From Seongchinamella sediminis (GTDB lineage: Bacteria > Pseudomonadota > Gammaproteobacteria > Pseudomonadales > Halieaceae), in contig NZ_QRAN01000003.1 of assembly GCF_003457605.1 (NCBI RefSeq), positions 248,001-312,000 on the forward strand: a stretch of DNA of 64,000 nt, in the 5' to 3' direction. Shown here in pieces: positions 37,501 to 47,359 of this stretch (positions are counted from its first letter, which is position 1; the number at the start of each line of letters is the position of its first letter). A program made the position numbers and the translations under genes. The notes beneath the pieces were generated by a model. The model did no database searches. It saw only the letters and a program-made list of their open reading frames with translations, and was not told where the DNA came from.

Positions 37501-38676
37501 GTGGTCGCAAATGTAAAGAACAAGGCCGTTATCGTCGGCGTGGGCAATACCGAATTTTCCAAGGACTCGGGTGTTTCCGAACTCAACCTCGCCGTGCAGG
37601 CCTGCAAACGGGCACTGGATGATGCCGGCCTGAAACCGTCCGATGTCGATGGCATGGCGACCTTCACCATGGATACCAATGACGAGATTGAGGTGGCCCG
37701 CGCACTGGGTTGTGGCGGGCTCAATTTCTGGGGTCGCTCGCATTACGGCGGCGGGGCCGCTACCGGCACACTCCACCAGGCGGTGATGGCCATCGCCACC
37801 GGCATGGCCGAAGTGGTGATCTGCTTCCGCGCGCTCAACGGGCGCTCCGGACACCGCTTCTCTGACGGGGTATCGGGCGCCATTACCACGGCGGACGCGA
37901 TTCACTGGGGCTGGTACATGCCCTATGGCCTGCTTACTCCCGCATCGTGGGTAGCAATGTTCACCCAGCGCTGGATGCACCTTACCGGCATCAGCAAAGA
38001 CGCTCTTTTCGAGGTGGCGCATTCCACCCGCGAGTACGCGGTTAACAACCCCAATGCCTTCTTCCACGGCCGCGATTTTGATCGCGCCGAGTACGACGCT
38101 GCAAGAATGATTGCCGATCCACTGCAGCTGTTTGACTGTTGCCAGGAGAGTGACGGCGGTTCCGCGGTCATCCTGACCACCCCCGAACGCGCCCGGGACC
38201 TCAAACAGCCCGGCGTGGCTGTGCGCGGTGTGGCCCAGGCATCCGCACCGGACCAGGAGCAGATGACCTCGTTCTACCGGGAAGAATTTGCCGGTATTCC
38301 GGAAATGGAAACCGCAGCAAGGAATGTCTACGAAATGAGTGGACTGGGCCCCGATGATATCGATGCCGCGGTCATTTACGATGCCTTCTCCCCCATTGTC
38401 TTATGGCAGCTGGAAGCGTGGAATTTCTGCGGCTTCGGCGAGTCCGGCGACTTTGTGCTGGATGGCGCCTTGCGACCCGGTGGCCGACTGCCGACCAACA
38501 CCCACGGTGGGCAGCTCAGCGAAGCCTATATTCATGGCGTCAACGGCATCGTCGAGGCCACCAGGCTGGTACGGGGCCAGTCGCTGAACCAGCCCGATAA
38601 ACGCGTTGAGCACGCCCTGGTCACCTCCGGGGTGGGAATTCCCACCGGCGGTGCCATACTGGGTAAACTCGATTAA
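37501..38676 (+). CDS. ltp2: Thiolase-fold retro-aldolase, Ltp2-like (SCP-x family)
   Basis: This 391-residue protein has a thiolase-like fold: AVIVGVGNTEFSKDSGVSEL at the start and THGGQLSEAYIHGVNGIVEA near the end, as in SCP-x and Ltp2 proteins. It lacks the usual thiolase nucleophile motif. Ltp2 splits the hydroxylated 22-OH-steroid-CoA into propionyl-CoA and a 17-keto steroid, working bound to the DUF35 domain of ChsH2. Gene order ACAD-ChsH2-ChsH1-Ltp2 matches the mycobacterial igr operon. It uses a GTG start. Confidence 0.88.
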   Translation: MVANVKNKAVIVGVGNTEFSKDSGVSELNLAVQACKRALDDAGLKPSDVDGMATFTMDTNDEIEVARALGCGGLNFWGRSHYGGGAATGTLHQAVMAIATGMAEVVICFRALNGRSGHRFSDGVSGAITTADAIHWGWYMPYGLLTPASWVAMFTQRWMHLTGISKDALFEVAHSTREYAVNNPNAFFHGRDFDRAEYDAARMIADPLQLFDCCQESDGGSAVILTTPERARDLKQPGVAVRGVAQASAPDQEQMTSFYREEFAGIPEMETAARNVYEMSGLGPDDIDAAVIYDAFSPIVLWQLEAWNFCGFGESGDFVLDGALRPGGRLPTNTHGGQLSEAYIHGVNGIVEATRLVRGQSLNQPDKRVEHALVTSGVGIPTGGAILGKLD

Positions 38677-38704
38677 TAACTGACAATTATAAACAGATGA
38701 GCTT

Positions 38705-39913
38705 ATGTTTTTCGGCTGGAAGGTAGTTGCCGGCGGTTTCACCGCGCAACTTTTCGTGGTGGGTTTTCTCACCTACGCAGTGAGCCTGCTGGTCACGCCG
38801 GTGCAGGATGAATTCGGGGTCAGCCTGGAGCAGGTCATGTACAGCCTGACCGGGGCCACTTTCCTGGGCCTGTTCATGCAGCCCATGGCCGGCGCCATGA
38901 TCGACCGTTTTTCCGTGCGCGGCATCATGATCGCCGGCTCGCTGCTGTACGCCCTGGGTCTTTACGCTGTATCGCTTGCCAGTTCTATCGGCCAATATAT
39001 CGCTGCCTTTGCCCTGACCATGGCCCTCGCCAATGCCCTGGTGGGCTCCATGTGCAGCTCGGCACTGGTGTCCCGCTGGTTTGTCGCCAGTCGCGGCCGC
39101 GCCCTCGGCATTGCCGCCCTGGGCACCTCGGTCGGCGGCGTGCTGGTCCCGGCGCTGATCAGCTACTGGCTGGGCACCGTGGGCTGGCGCGGCGCGGTGG
39201 AAAACCTGGCCTTGTGTGTGCTGCTGGTCATGTTGCCGGTGGTGGCCTTGACCATACGCAATTACCCGGCGGACCTGGGACTGCATCCGGAAGGACTCAC
39301 CGAGGCGCCGCCGGAGGCTGGATCCGCCGGCGACCCGGACATGCGGGGCATCCTCCGCTCGCCGGCCTTCTGGCTGCTGGGACTGGCGCTGGGGCTGCTG
39401 TTCAGCGCCTACTCGGCGGTACTGGCCAATATCAGCCCCTACGCCATTAACCTCGGCAGCAGCAAGGAGCAGGCATCCGCCCTGATCATGGCGGTTGCGA
39501 TCACCGGCTTCATCGGCAAGATCCTGTTCGGCATGGCTGCCGACCGGTTCAGCCTCAAGACGGCGCTGTGGACGGCACAGGCCCTGGTGGCGCTTTCTTT
39601 CGTGGTGCTGGCGCAGCAGCCGGGCCACATTGGCATGCTGCTGGGTGCGTCGATACTGGGGCTGGCGGCGGGCGGCATGCTGCCGGTTTGGGGGGCGATG
39701 ATGGCGCAACTGTTCGGGCTGGGCAGCTACGGTCGCGCCATGGGCCTGATGGGCCCGATCATTACCCTCTGCGTGATGCCGGGCTTCGCGATCGTTGGGC
39801 GCATGTATGACAGCCTGGGGAGCTACACGCCGAGCCTCTACCTGTTCACCGGCGTCTGCGCGGTCTCCGCCCTGCTGTTGCTGCCACTGAAATTGCCTGC
39901 CAGGCACGGATAA
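38705..39913 (+). CDS. Major facilitator superfamily transporter (OFA-like)
   Basis: This 402-residue membrane protein has about 12 hydrophobic helices and the central charged loop (about 190-215) typical of MFS permeases. The family block GRALGIAALGTSVGGVLVPA (about residues 130-149) resembles monocarboxylate/oxalate-formate antiporter relatives. It lies 28 bases downstream of ltp2 and may be the last gene of the operon, so it could carry the steroid acid or an exported intermediate. That role rests on position alone. Confidence 0.85.
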   Translation: MFFGWKVVAGGFTAQLFVVGFLTYAVSLLVTPVQDEFGVSLEQVMYSLTGATFLGLFMQPMAGAMIDRFSVRGIMIAGSLLYALGLYAVSLASSIGQYIAAFALTMALANALVGSMCSSALVSRWFVASRGRALGIAALGTSVGGVLVPALISYWLGTVGWRGAVENLALCVLLVMLPVVALTIRNYPADLGLHPEGLTEAPPEAGSAGDPDMRGILRSPAFWLLGLALGLLFSAYSAVLANISPYAINLGSSKEQASALIMAVAITGFIGKILFGMAADRFSLKTALWTAQALVALSFVVLAQQPGHIGMLLGASILGLAAGGMLPVWGAMMAQLFGLGSYGRAMGLMGPIITLCVMPGFAIVGRMYDSLGSYTPSLYLFTGVCAVSALLLLPLKLPARHG

Positions 39914-39935
39914 CCCGGCAGGCAGTGGCAGCGGG

Positions 39936-40403
39936 CTACATGTAGATGAACATCAGTTCGTAGATCAAGGCCGGGCGTTCGTCCTGGCCGACCACATGCA
40001 CGTGCTGCTCGAGCACCATCTTCGTCCCCTTGGATGTGGCGCTTACCTCTTTCACCCGGCTGCGACTGCGAATCGAGCAGCCAACCGGCACCACGCCGGT
40101 AAACCGCAGCTTGTCAGAGCCGTAGTTGAGCATGTTGTTGAAGCCCACCACCTCGTAGCTTTGTTCACCCTGCATTTTGGGCAGCAGCACCAGGGTCAGG
40201 AACCCGTGGGCCACAGTGCAGCCGAAGGGGCTGTCGGTTTTGGCCTTTTCCGGATCGGTGTGAATCCAGTAGTCGTCGCCAGTCAGCTCGGCAAACTGGT
40301 TGACCATATCCTGGGTGATCGCCACTTCCTGGCTCCAGGGTCCAAACTCCTCGGACACCAGTTCCTGCATGGCTGCAACATCATCGTATTGGTACTGCTT
40401 CAT
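39936..40403 (-). CDS. MaoC-family dehydratase (single hot-dog)
   Basis: This 155-residue protein has the hydratase-2 motif: FAELTGDDYWIHTDPEKAK with the catalytic Asp-His pair, and SPFGCTVAHGFLTLVLLPKM. It is convergent to the MFS gene (22 bases between stops) and carries its own promoter region next to the thiolase gene. It is probably another enoyl-CoA hydratase for the CoA-ester pathway encoded around it. The ATG at 40403 gives the family N-terminus. Confidence 0.85.
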   Translation of the reverse strand: MKQYQYDDVAAMQELVSEEFGPWSQEVAITQDMVNQFAELTGDDYWIHTDPEKAKTDSPFGCTVAHGFLTLVLLPKMQGEQSYEVVGFNNMLNYGSDKLRFTGVVPVGCSIRSRSRVKEVSATSKGTKMVLEQHVHVVGQDERPALIYELMFIYM

Positions 40404-40617
40404 GGGCTTCTCCCGCCGTGACAAAAAACCGCATTTTACGCCCGGCGAGCCCCAACCGGAGCACCGGAGGGGCAGCGAAGCCGGCCCGGGCTAACCTGCT
40501 GAACCATTGTGTGCAATCGGCTTTCCGGCTTGTCGCCGATGCGGTGAAAGCGGCAGAATAGGCGACCCCTATTGACGCATTCTGTCATTGCCCCGGGTGG
40601 TCAGTAGATTAGACTAG

Positions 40618-41847
<1,230 letters not shown>

Positions 41848-41859
41848 GGAGTACGCCCC

Positions 41860-42774
41860 ATGGGAGACCTGACAGGAAAAGTCGCAGTGATAACCGGCGC
41901 TGGCCGTGGCCTGGGCCGCGAGGAAGCCATCCAGCTCGCCAGGCAGGGCGCACGCGTTGTCATCAACGACATCGACCTGCCCGACGCCCGGGAAGCCGCG
42001 GAATCAGCGGTAGAGGAAATCAAGGACTTTGGCGGCGAAGCCATTGCCGTTTACGGCGATTGCGCCGATTCCGTCGACGCCGACAACCTGCTGAAGGCCG
42101 CGCTCGACGCCTACGGCGACATGAACATCATGGTCAACAACGCCGGCTTCTGCCGCGACAAGACCATCTTCGGCATGTCCGATGAAGAGTTCGACTCGGT
42201 GGTGCGCGTGCACCTGCGCGGCCACTTCGTCAACATGCGCAACGCCACCAAATACTGGCGCGAAAAGGCCAAGTCAGGGGATGAGGTTTACGGCAGGCTG
42301 GTGAGCACCTCATCGGAAGCCGCGTTCTACGGCTCCGCCGGGCAACCCAACTACGCCGCCGCCAAGGCGGGCATCATCGCCATGACCATGGGCGCCGCCC
42401 AGCTGCTGATCAAGTACGGCATCACTGCCAACGTCATCATGCCCCGCGCTCTCACCGACATGACCGCCGGCGGCCAGACCGCAGACATGTTCGCCCCGCC
42501 GGCGGATGGCGGCTTCCATGCTTTTGACCCGGCCAATGTGGCGCCCCTGGTGGGCTACCTGGCATCGCCGGAAGCCGGCAAGATTTCCGGCGAGGTATTT
42601 GTGGTCTGGGGCAATGAAGTCCAGGTCGCCCAGCGCCCTACCCTGCGCGATGCCTTCGTCAATCCCAAGGGCCAACAGAAGTGGGAAGTCGAGGACCTGC
42701 ACAGCACCATGGCGACGCATTACGACGATAACTACATGCCGGTCTGGGGCGGGTTCTCAGTACCGCCGGTGTGA
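41860..42774 (+). CDS. Short-chain dehydrogenase, 17-beta-HSD4/Hsd4A-like
   Basis: This 304-residue SDR has the cofactor loop VITGAGRGLGREEAIQLARQ, the catalytic Ser in STSSEAAFYGS and the Tyr-Lys pair in NYAAAKAGI. The C-terminal extension (about 250-304) and sequence style are those of the (3R)-hydroxyacyl-CoA dehydrogenase part of peroxisomal MFE-2 and mycobacterial Hsd4A. It would oxidise the 3-hydroxyacyl-CoA that the upstream thiolase cleaves. The two are cotranscribed, 12 bases apart. Confidence 0.87.
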   Translation: MGDLTGKVAVITGAGRGLGREEAIQLARQGARVVINDIDLPDAREAAESAVEEIKDFGGEAIAVYGDCADSVDADNLLKAALDAYGDMNIMVNNAGFCRDKTIFGMSDEEFDSVVRVHLRGHFVNMRNATKYWREKAKSGDEVYGRLVSTSSEAAFYGSAGQPNYAAAKAGIIAMTMGAAQLLIKYGITANVIMPRALTDMTAGGQTADMFAPPADGGFHAFDPANVAPLVGYLASPEAGKISGEVFVVWGNEVQVAQRPTLRDAFVNPKGQQKWEVEDLHSTMATHYDDNYMPVWGGFSVPPV

Positions 42775-42875
42775 CGTAAACGCAGAGGCCGTGATTGCCT
42801 GGCAAGCAGGCACAAGCGCTGGGGTAAGCTCAACAGGGAGAGCGCTGTTCGACCGAATGAGATTTATCCCACGAT

Positions 42876-42900
42876 CAAAAAAGGGGCCCGAGGGCCCCTT
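42876..42900 (-). terminator. Rho-independent terminator after the sortase substrate gene
   Basis: Arms AAGGGGCCC and GGGCCCCTT form a very stable hairpin. Read on the minus strand it is followed by six T residues. It lies 20 bases after the stop of the gene at 42920 and ends that operon. Confidence 0.85.
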
Positions 42901-42919
42901 GCTGTTTCAAGCGCCAGCT

Positions 42920-43486
42920 TCAGGAGAAGCGACGACGCAGGCCGCTGAGCACACCACCCAGGGCCAGGAAGGCACCGCCCACGGCGCCGATCAGGAACAG
43001 CGGCGATGCAGTGGTGGGCATTTCCACCACCTCTTCCTCGATCACGATCAAATCCATTTCATCGGGACCGTCGTCATCGTGAACCGCCAGTGCGAAACGG
43101 TCCTGGGGCAGGTACACGTTCAGCTGCTGACCGCGCATCAGGTCGCTGGCACGGTAGCTGCGGCCACCGATTTCAGCGCGCCAGGAACTGTCCACCTGGA
43201 TTGAACGGCTGTCACCCATGGTGCCGTCGGTGTGCAGCGGACGGAAGGTCATGCGATTTCCCCGCACGCGAACCACCTCTATCGTGGACTTGGCATACAG
43301 CTCGCCATCCTTCTCGTACACTGACTGACAGGAGTCGGCGATATCGGGGTTCATCGCCAGGACTTCCGCAGACCAGTTCAGGTCGGCACAGGTTACCGTG
43401 CTGCTGACCGCTTTATCCTGTGCCATCAGCGATCCCGCTGATACGGACAGGGCCATACCTACTGCTATTACCATCTTCTTATGCAT
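42920..43486 (-). CDS. Putative sortase substrate with C-terminal sorting signal
   Basis: This 188-residue exported protein has a signal peptide (about 1-22, ending SLMAQ). Two cysteines (VTCADL, ADSCQSV) may form a disulfide, and a beta-rich middle part follows. The C-terminus has a sorting signal: MPTTASP at residues 156-162, a hydrophobic helix, then a basic end (GLRRRFS). This is the LPxTA-like layout known from proteobacterial sortase targets. A strong AAGGAGG precedes the ATG. The sortase gene lies 33 bases upstream in the same direction. I do not recognise the function of the mature domain. Confidence 0.85.
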   Translation of the reverse strand: MHKKMVIAVGMALSVSAGSLMAQDKAVSSTVTCADLNWSAEVLAMNPDIADSCQSVYEKDGELYAKSTIEVVRVRGNRMTFRPLHTDGTMGDSRSIQVDSSWRAEIGGRSYRASDLMRGQQLNVYLPQDRFALAVHDDDGPDEMDLIVIEEEVVEMPTTASPLFLIGAVGGAFLALGGVLSGLRRRFS

Positions 43487-43519
43487 GTCAATTCCTCCTT
43501 AGTTGTGATTGACATAGGT

Positions 43520-44203
43520 TCAGTCGAGTGACGCTGTCACGATAAATCGCTGGGGCGCGTGTCCGACAAAATAAAACGGGTAACAGGTAACCAGGGTAAC
43601 GATCTGGTCACGGGTATCCTTCAGCAACCGGGTATCAGTCTTGTCGACGATGTGGATCTCGTCCACCGTGAATCGCTTTTCCCCCTCCAGCGTCTGCAGG
43701 ACAACGCTGTCGCCAACCTCGACATCCTTGAGCACCCGGAAGTAACCATCGCGGTGGCCGGAAATGCCAATATTGCCGCCTTCATGAGGGTAGGCCATGC
43801 CATCGATTACGCCAGCGGCACGGTCCATCACCAACGCCGAGGCGGTCTGGTAGACGGGGACCTTGAGGGCGATGCCGGGCACCTCCAGCACACCGAGGAC
43901 CGGCGGCAGCTCGGCAGTCAGGCTGGCCTGGTAGTCGGCGATACGGCCGGGTGCCCAGAGGGTCATGTCGGGCTCGCCGGTATCGTCGAAGCTGGGGGCC
44001 CGGGCGGCGGGCTGGTAGTCAGCGGCAGCCGGGTGTTCCACCGCGGCAAGCAGGGTCTGCTGTTCAAAAGCGGCAATACTGCCCTGCCGCTGCACCTCGC
44101 CCTGGGCAAGCTGCACGACAAAAAACCCGGTGAGGACGACCCCCGCCGAATAGCTGAGCACTTCCAGGCTGCGGAAGGCTAGTGTACGCAGTTTCACCGA
44201 CAT
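43520..44203 (-). CDS. Class D-type sortase (LPXTG transpeptidase family)
   Basis: This 227-residue protein has an N-terminal membrane helix (about 8-32) and a C-terminal sortase domain. The catalytic triad is visible: His150 in ISGHRDGYFR, Cys207 in TLVTCYPFYFVG and Arg219 in APQRFIV. The motif around Cys is that of class D sortases. In Gram-negative bacteria these enzymes are rare and usually paired with one substrate; the downstream gene has such a signal. The cleavage and acceptor reaction in a cell with an outer membrane is not known here. Confidence 0.9.
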   Translation of the reverse strand: MSVKLRTLAFRSLEVLSYSAGVVLTGFFVVQLAQGEVQRQGSIAAFEQQTLLAAVEHPAAADYQPAARAPSFDDTGEPDMTLWAPGRIADYQASLTAELPPVLGVLEVPGIALKVPVYQTASALVMDRAAGVIDGMAYPHEGGNIGISGHRDGYFRVLKDVEVGDSVVLQTLEGEKRFTVDEIHIVDKTDTRLLKDTRDQIVTLVTCYPFYFVGHAPQRFIVTASLD

Positions 44204-44414
44204 ACAGTGCCGCGGTTTCCCCTATAAGCCATTGAGGCCATTGTGGATTGCGACTGCAATCCGCTCTGCTTAATATTCTAGTACGTTCCAGCGAAAGCGC
44301 TAGTTCAGACAATTCTTATCAGGAAACCCTAACATAGCGCAACAATCACGCTATTGTCATTCCAGCACGCCGGATTTAAATCAGGCACTACACACTTATT
44401 GCGAGGCCCAAACC

Positions 44415-45566
44415 GTGACCGACAACATACGCCCCTTTACCCTGGCGATTGAAGATACCGCCCTCGATGATCTGCGCCGGCGCCTGGATGCCACCCGCTG
44501 GCCGGAAGCGGAGACCTGCGACAGCTGGGACCAGGGCATGCCCCTGGACTACAGCCGCGAACTCGCCGCCTACTGGGCCCGTGATTACGACTGGCGACGC
44601 TGTGAAAAGACACTGAACAGCTGGCCCAACTATCAAACCACCATCCAGGACATCGATATACATTTCATTCACCGGCCCAGTTCCCACCCGCATGCTCTGC
44701 CGCTGATTATTTCCCACGGCTGGCCCGGCTCGGTCATCGAGTTCAGTAAAATCATCGACGCCCTGGCGCAACCGGAATTACACGGCGGCGACCCGGCGGA
44801 TGCCTTTCACGTGGTGGCGCCCTCACTGCCCGGTTTTGGTTTCTCCGGCAAATCCAGGGGCACGGGAACCGGGGTGGAAAAGATCGGCCGCATGTGGGGT
44901 GAGCTGATGGCCCGCCTGGGCTATGAGCGCTACGTCGCCCAGGGAGGCGACTGGGGCTCGATGATCACCCAGAGCATGGGGCAGACGGAAACCACCCACT
45001 GCGCCGGTATCCATGTCAATATGCCAATTGTCGCCCCCGACCCGGACACCATGGACGACCTGAGTCCGCTGGAACAATCCGCCTTGGACGCCATGGCCTT
45101 CTACAACGCGCATGACTCCGGGTACTCCAGGCAACAGTCGACCCGACCCCAGACCCTGGCCTATGGACTGGCTGATTCACCGGTGGGGCAGATGGCCTGG
45201 ATCGTGGAAAAGTTCTACGCCTGGACTGACTGTGAAAAGGACGGGGTAAAACACCCGGAACATGTGCTCAGTAAAGACGAGTTGCTCGACAACGTCATGC
45301 TCTACTGGCTGAACAACTGTGCCGCGAGTTCGGCGCGCCTGTACTGGGAGAGCTTTAACAGCCCCAACCTTGAGCCGATAGCAATGCCGGTGGGCTGTTC
45401 CATTTTTCCCTGTGAGATTTTCCGTTGCAGCCGCCGCTGGGCCGAGAAGCGCTTCAGTCAGCTGATTCACTGGAATGAGCTCGACCAGGGCGGACACTTT
45501 GCCGCCTTTGAGCAACCTGAGGTGTTTGTGCAGGAACTGCGCAACTGCTTCCGCCAGTTGCGCTGA
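44415..45566 (+). CDS. Epoxide hydrolase (EHN-domain alpha/beta hydrolase)
   Basis: This 383-residue protein has the N-terminal EHN domain (about 5-115; RPFTLAIEDTALDDLRRRL and YWARDYDWRR) and an alpha/beta-hydrolase core. HGWPGS is the oxyanion-hole motif and GGDWGS holds the nucleophilic Asp. The closing His is in HFAAFEQPE. Microsomal-type epoxide hydrolases open epoxides to diols. It uses a GTG start. The 211 bases upstream, to the divergent sortase gene, must hold both promoters; I see no gene there. Substrate unknown. Confidence 0.88.
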   Translation: MTDNIRPFTLAIEDTALDDLRRRLDATRWPEAETCDSWDQGMPLDYSRELAAYWARDYDWRRCEKTLNSWPNYQTTIQDIDIHFIHRPSSHPHALPLIISHGWPGSVIEFSKIIDALAQPELHGGDPADAFHVVAPSLPGFGFSGKSRGTGTGVEKIGRMWGELMARLGYERYVAQGGDWGSMITQSMGQTETTHCAGIHVNMPIVAPDPDTMDDLSPLEQSALDAMAFYNAHDSGYSRQQSTRPQTLAYGLADSPVGQMAWIVEKFYAWTDCEKDGVKHPEHVLSKDELLDNVMLYWLNNCAASSARLYWESFNSPNLEPIAMPVGCSIFPCEIFRCSRRWAEKRFSQLIHWNELDQGGHFAAFEQPEVFVQELRNCFRQLR

Positions 45567-45575
45567 GCCGCCGCC

Positions 45576-45606
45576 AGGGCCTGTTCAGTCAGTGTGAACA
45601 GGCCCT
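45576..45606. terminator. Bidirectional hairpin between convergent genes
   Basis: The arms AGGGCCTGTTCA and TGAACAGGCCCT form a 12-bp perfect stem with a seven-base loop. It lies between the epoxide hydrolase stop and the stop of the 45605 gene, whose last codons it includes. There is no T-run, so it may stabilise 3' ends or act with Rho rather than as a classical terminator. Confidence 0.55.
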
Positions 45607-47218
45607 AGATGTCCTCGAAATCGGCAGTGTTGAGGCTGCTGGAAAACGGCCGGCTGGGAATGACAGCGGGTTCGTCTGCTGCCTCCCGCCGGGACGGCTC
45701 CGGCTGCCGCGCCTGCAACTCGACATCCCAGGCAGGCGAAAGCCTGGCGTCCAGCGGTGACGCCGCGGGATCCGGCGGCATCTGGTAGTCAGAGTCGTCG
45801 ACACAGTCGATCTCGAACTCCTGGCTGTCGGTGGGCAACACCGGCGGCGGGGATTCCACGCCGTCGATGGGGGGCGGAGGCTCGAGACTGTCGAGGGGCG
45901 GCGGCACTAGCGCATCAAGCGGCTCAACATCGAAAAAGCCGCTGCAGTCCAGTGGATGGGGCTTGCGCTCGGGACGGGGCGACAACTCCGCGGGCACCCC
46001 CGCGGCGACGGGCTCCAGCGCAGTCGGCGCCGCTGCTGGCGATGTTACCTCCGCCGCCGGGACATTCTCTTCTTCTGCTGTCGATAGCGTTGGTGCCGGG
46101 GCTGGGGTTGGCGTTTCTTCTGCTTCCGGCGCTGTCTCTGCCACCGGTGCTGGCGCTTCTGCTGACGGTGGTGCTGGCTTGCGGGATGCCGGCGTCGGCC
46201 GACTCTCGCCAATACTCGGCGACCGGCTGCTGCTACCGATAAATTCGAGGTTCTGCAGGGCCGACTCCAGCAGGCTGCTGCCGCCGCTGGGAGGCTGCAG
46301 CGCGCTATGGTCGCCACGAAAGGCCAGCGGCGCCATCTGCCGGGCCCGGGACGCGAGGGTATCCCCCACCGGGATGCCGCGGGAACCGAAACGCCGGTCC
46401 TGCCCGTTGGTCGGCGTGTGGTCCTGCACGGGTGGCGGTTCGGGTACCGGCGCTGCGGCCATGGCCTGCAGCGGCAGGCGCTGCTCCTCTGCCTCGAGCT
46501 CCACCGCTTCTTCCGCTGCGTCCTCGCCGCGCAGGGCACGCTGCTTCAACACCTCGTTGGCACACTCCGACCAGCGACCAAACTGGGCCGACTCTGCCGG
46601 ATCCGGCATGCGGTGCTTGCGAAAATCGCGCATCGCCTGCATGAAGCGATGCTTGACCGCACGATAGTGATAAATGTGGTCCTCGGTTGCCAGCGGCAGG
46701 AGATCGGCGCCGCCGCGGATAATCAGCATTTGCGGTGGCAACTGGCCTTGCAGGCTGTGCAACAGGTCGGCCAGGAAACACAACCGGAAGTTGGAATTCA
46801 GGGTGGTCTTGGCCTGGGTGTCGCAGGGAATGTACAGATAGTTGCCCAGCTCCGAAAAGCCGCTGGTGCGCATCAACAGATTGGCAGAACCCGATAGCGG
46901 CCCCAGCGCCAGTTGCCCGTTGACGATGTAATCCACCCCGCGACGCATGGCCTCCAGCGTTTCCCTGCGCCGCGCCGGCTCGGGAGCATCCCAGTCGACC
47001 AGGCTGACGTGTTTGTCCTCGGCGCGCAGGGTTGCCGCCAGTTCGTCCTGGCGTTCCATGGAGTTGGCAGGGGGCTTGCTGTAGCGGTCCGGGGGAATCC
47101 CGTGGTCAGGGTTTTCCAGGGTCAGCCGCTCCATCCAGCAGGCGAATGGCGACTCCCTGAACAGGACGATGTCTTCGGAAGTGTAGGTTACGGCGTTATC
47201 AACACTATAGCGGTACAT
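45605..47218 (-). CDS. RecB-family-nuclease-like protein with long disordered tail
   Basis: This protein has about 537 residues. The N-terminal 200 residues (TSEDIVLFRESPFACWMERL; then YIVNGQLALG and a block near ELGNYLYIPCDTQAKT) resemble the N-terminal part of TM0106/RecB-like PD-(D/E)XK proteins. In that reading the D-T-Q-A-K segment could be the remnant of the D...ExK site. From about residue 280 onward it is Pro/Ala/Glu-rich and low-complexity, ending DFEDI. The start is uncertain: ATG 47218 or an ATG 13 codons upstream, neither with a good ribosome binding site. Function unknown. Confidence 0.6.
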   Translation of the reverse strand: MYRYSVDNAVTYTSEDIVLFRESPFACWMERLTLENPDHGIPPDRYSKPPANSMERQDELAATLRAEDKHVSLVDWDAPEPARRRETLEAMRRGVDYIVNGQLALGPLSGSANLLMRTSGFSELGNYLYIPCDTQAKTTLNSNFRLCFLADLLHSLQGQLPPQMLIIRGGADLLPLATEDHIYHYRAVKHRFMQAMRDFRKHRMPDPAESAQFGRWSECANEVLKQRALRGEDAAEEAVELEAEEQRLPLQAMAAAPVPEPPPVQDHTPTNGQDRRFGSRGIPVGDTLASRARQMAPLAFRGDHSALQPPSGGSSLLESALQNLEFIGSSSRSPSIGESRPTPASRKPAPPSAEAPAPVAETAPEAEETPTPAPAPTLSTAEEENVPAAEVTSPAAAPTALEPVAAGVPAELSPRPERKPHPLDCSGFFDVEPLDALVPPPLDSLEPPPPIDGVESPPPVLPTDSQEFEIDCVDDSDYQMPPDPAASPLDARLSPAWDVELQARQPEPSRREAADEPAVIPSRPFSSSLNTADFEDI

Positions 47219-47359
47219 GAGCGGCTGTTTGGGTCCCCCTGCGGTTGCCAACAGCATAAGTTGTCAAAGTACTTAGGCCGTTTGCATATTTATATAGGAA
47301 TGCCGCGCGCGAGGCAACGGCGGCGGCAAATTTGCTGCCGCCACTGCCCCAATTGGGGA

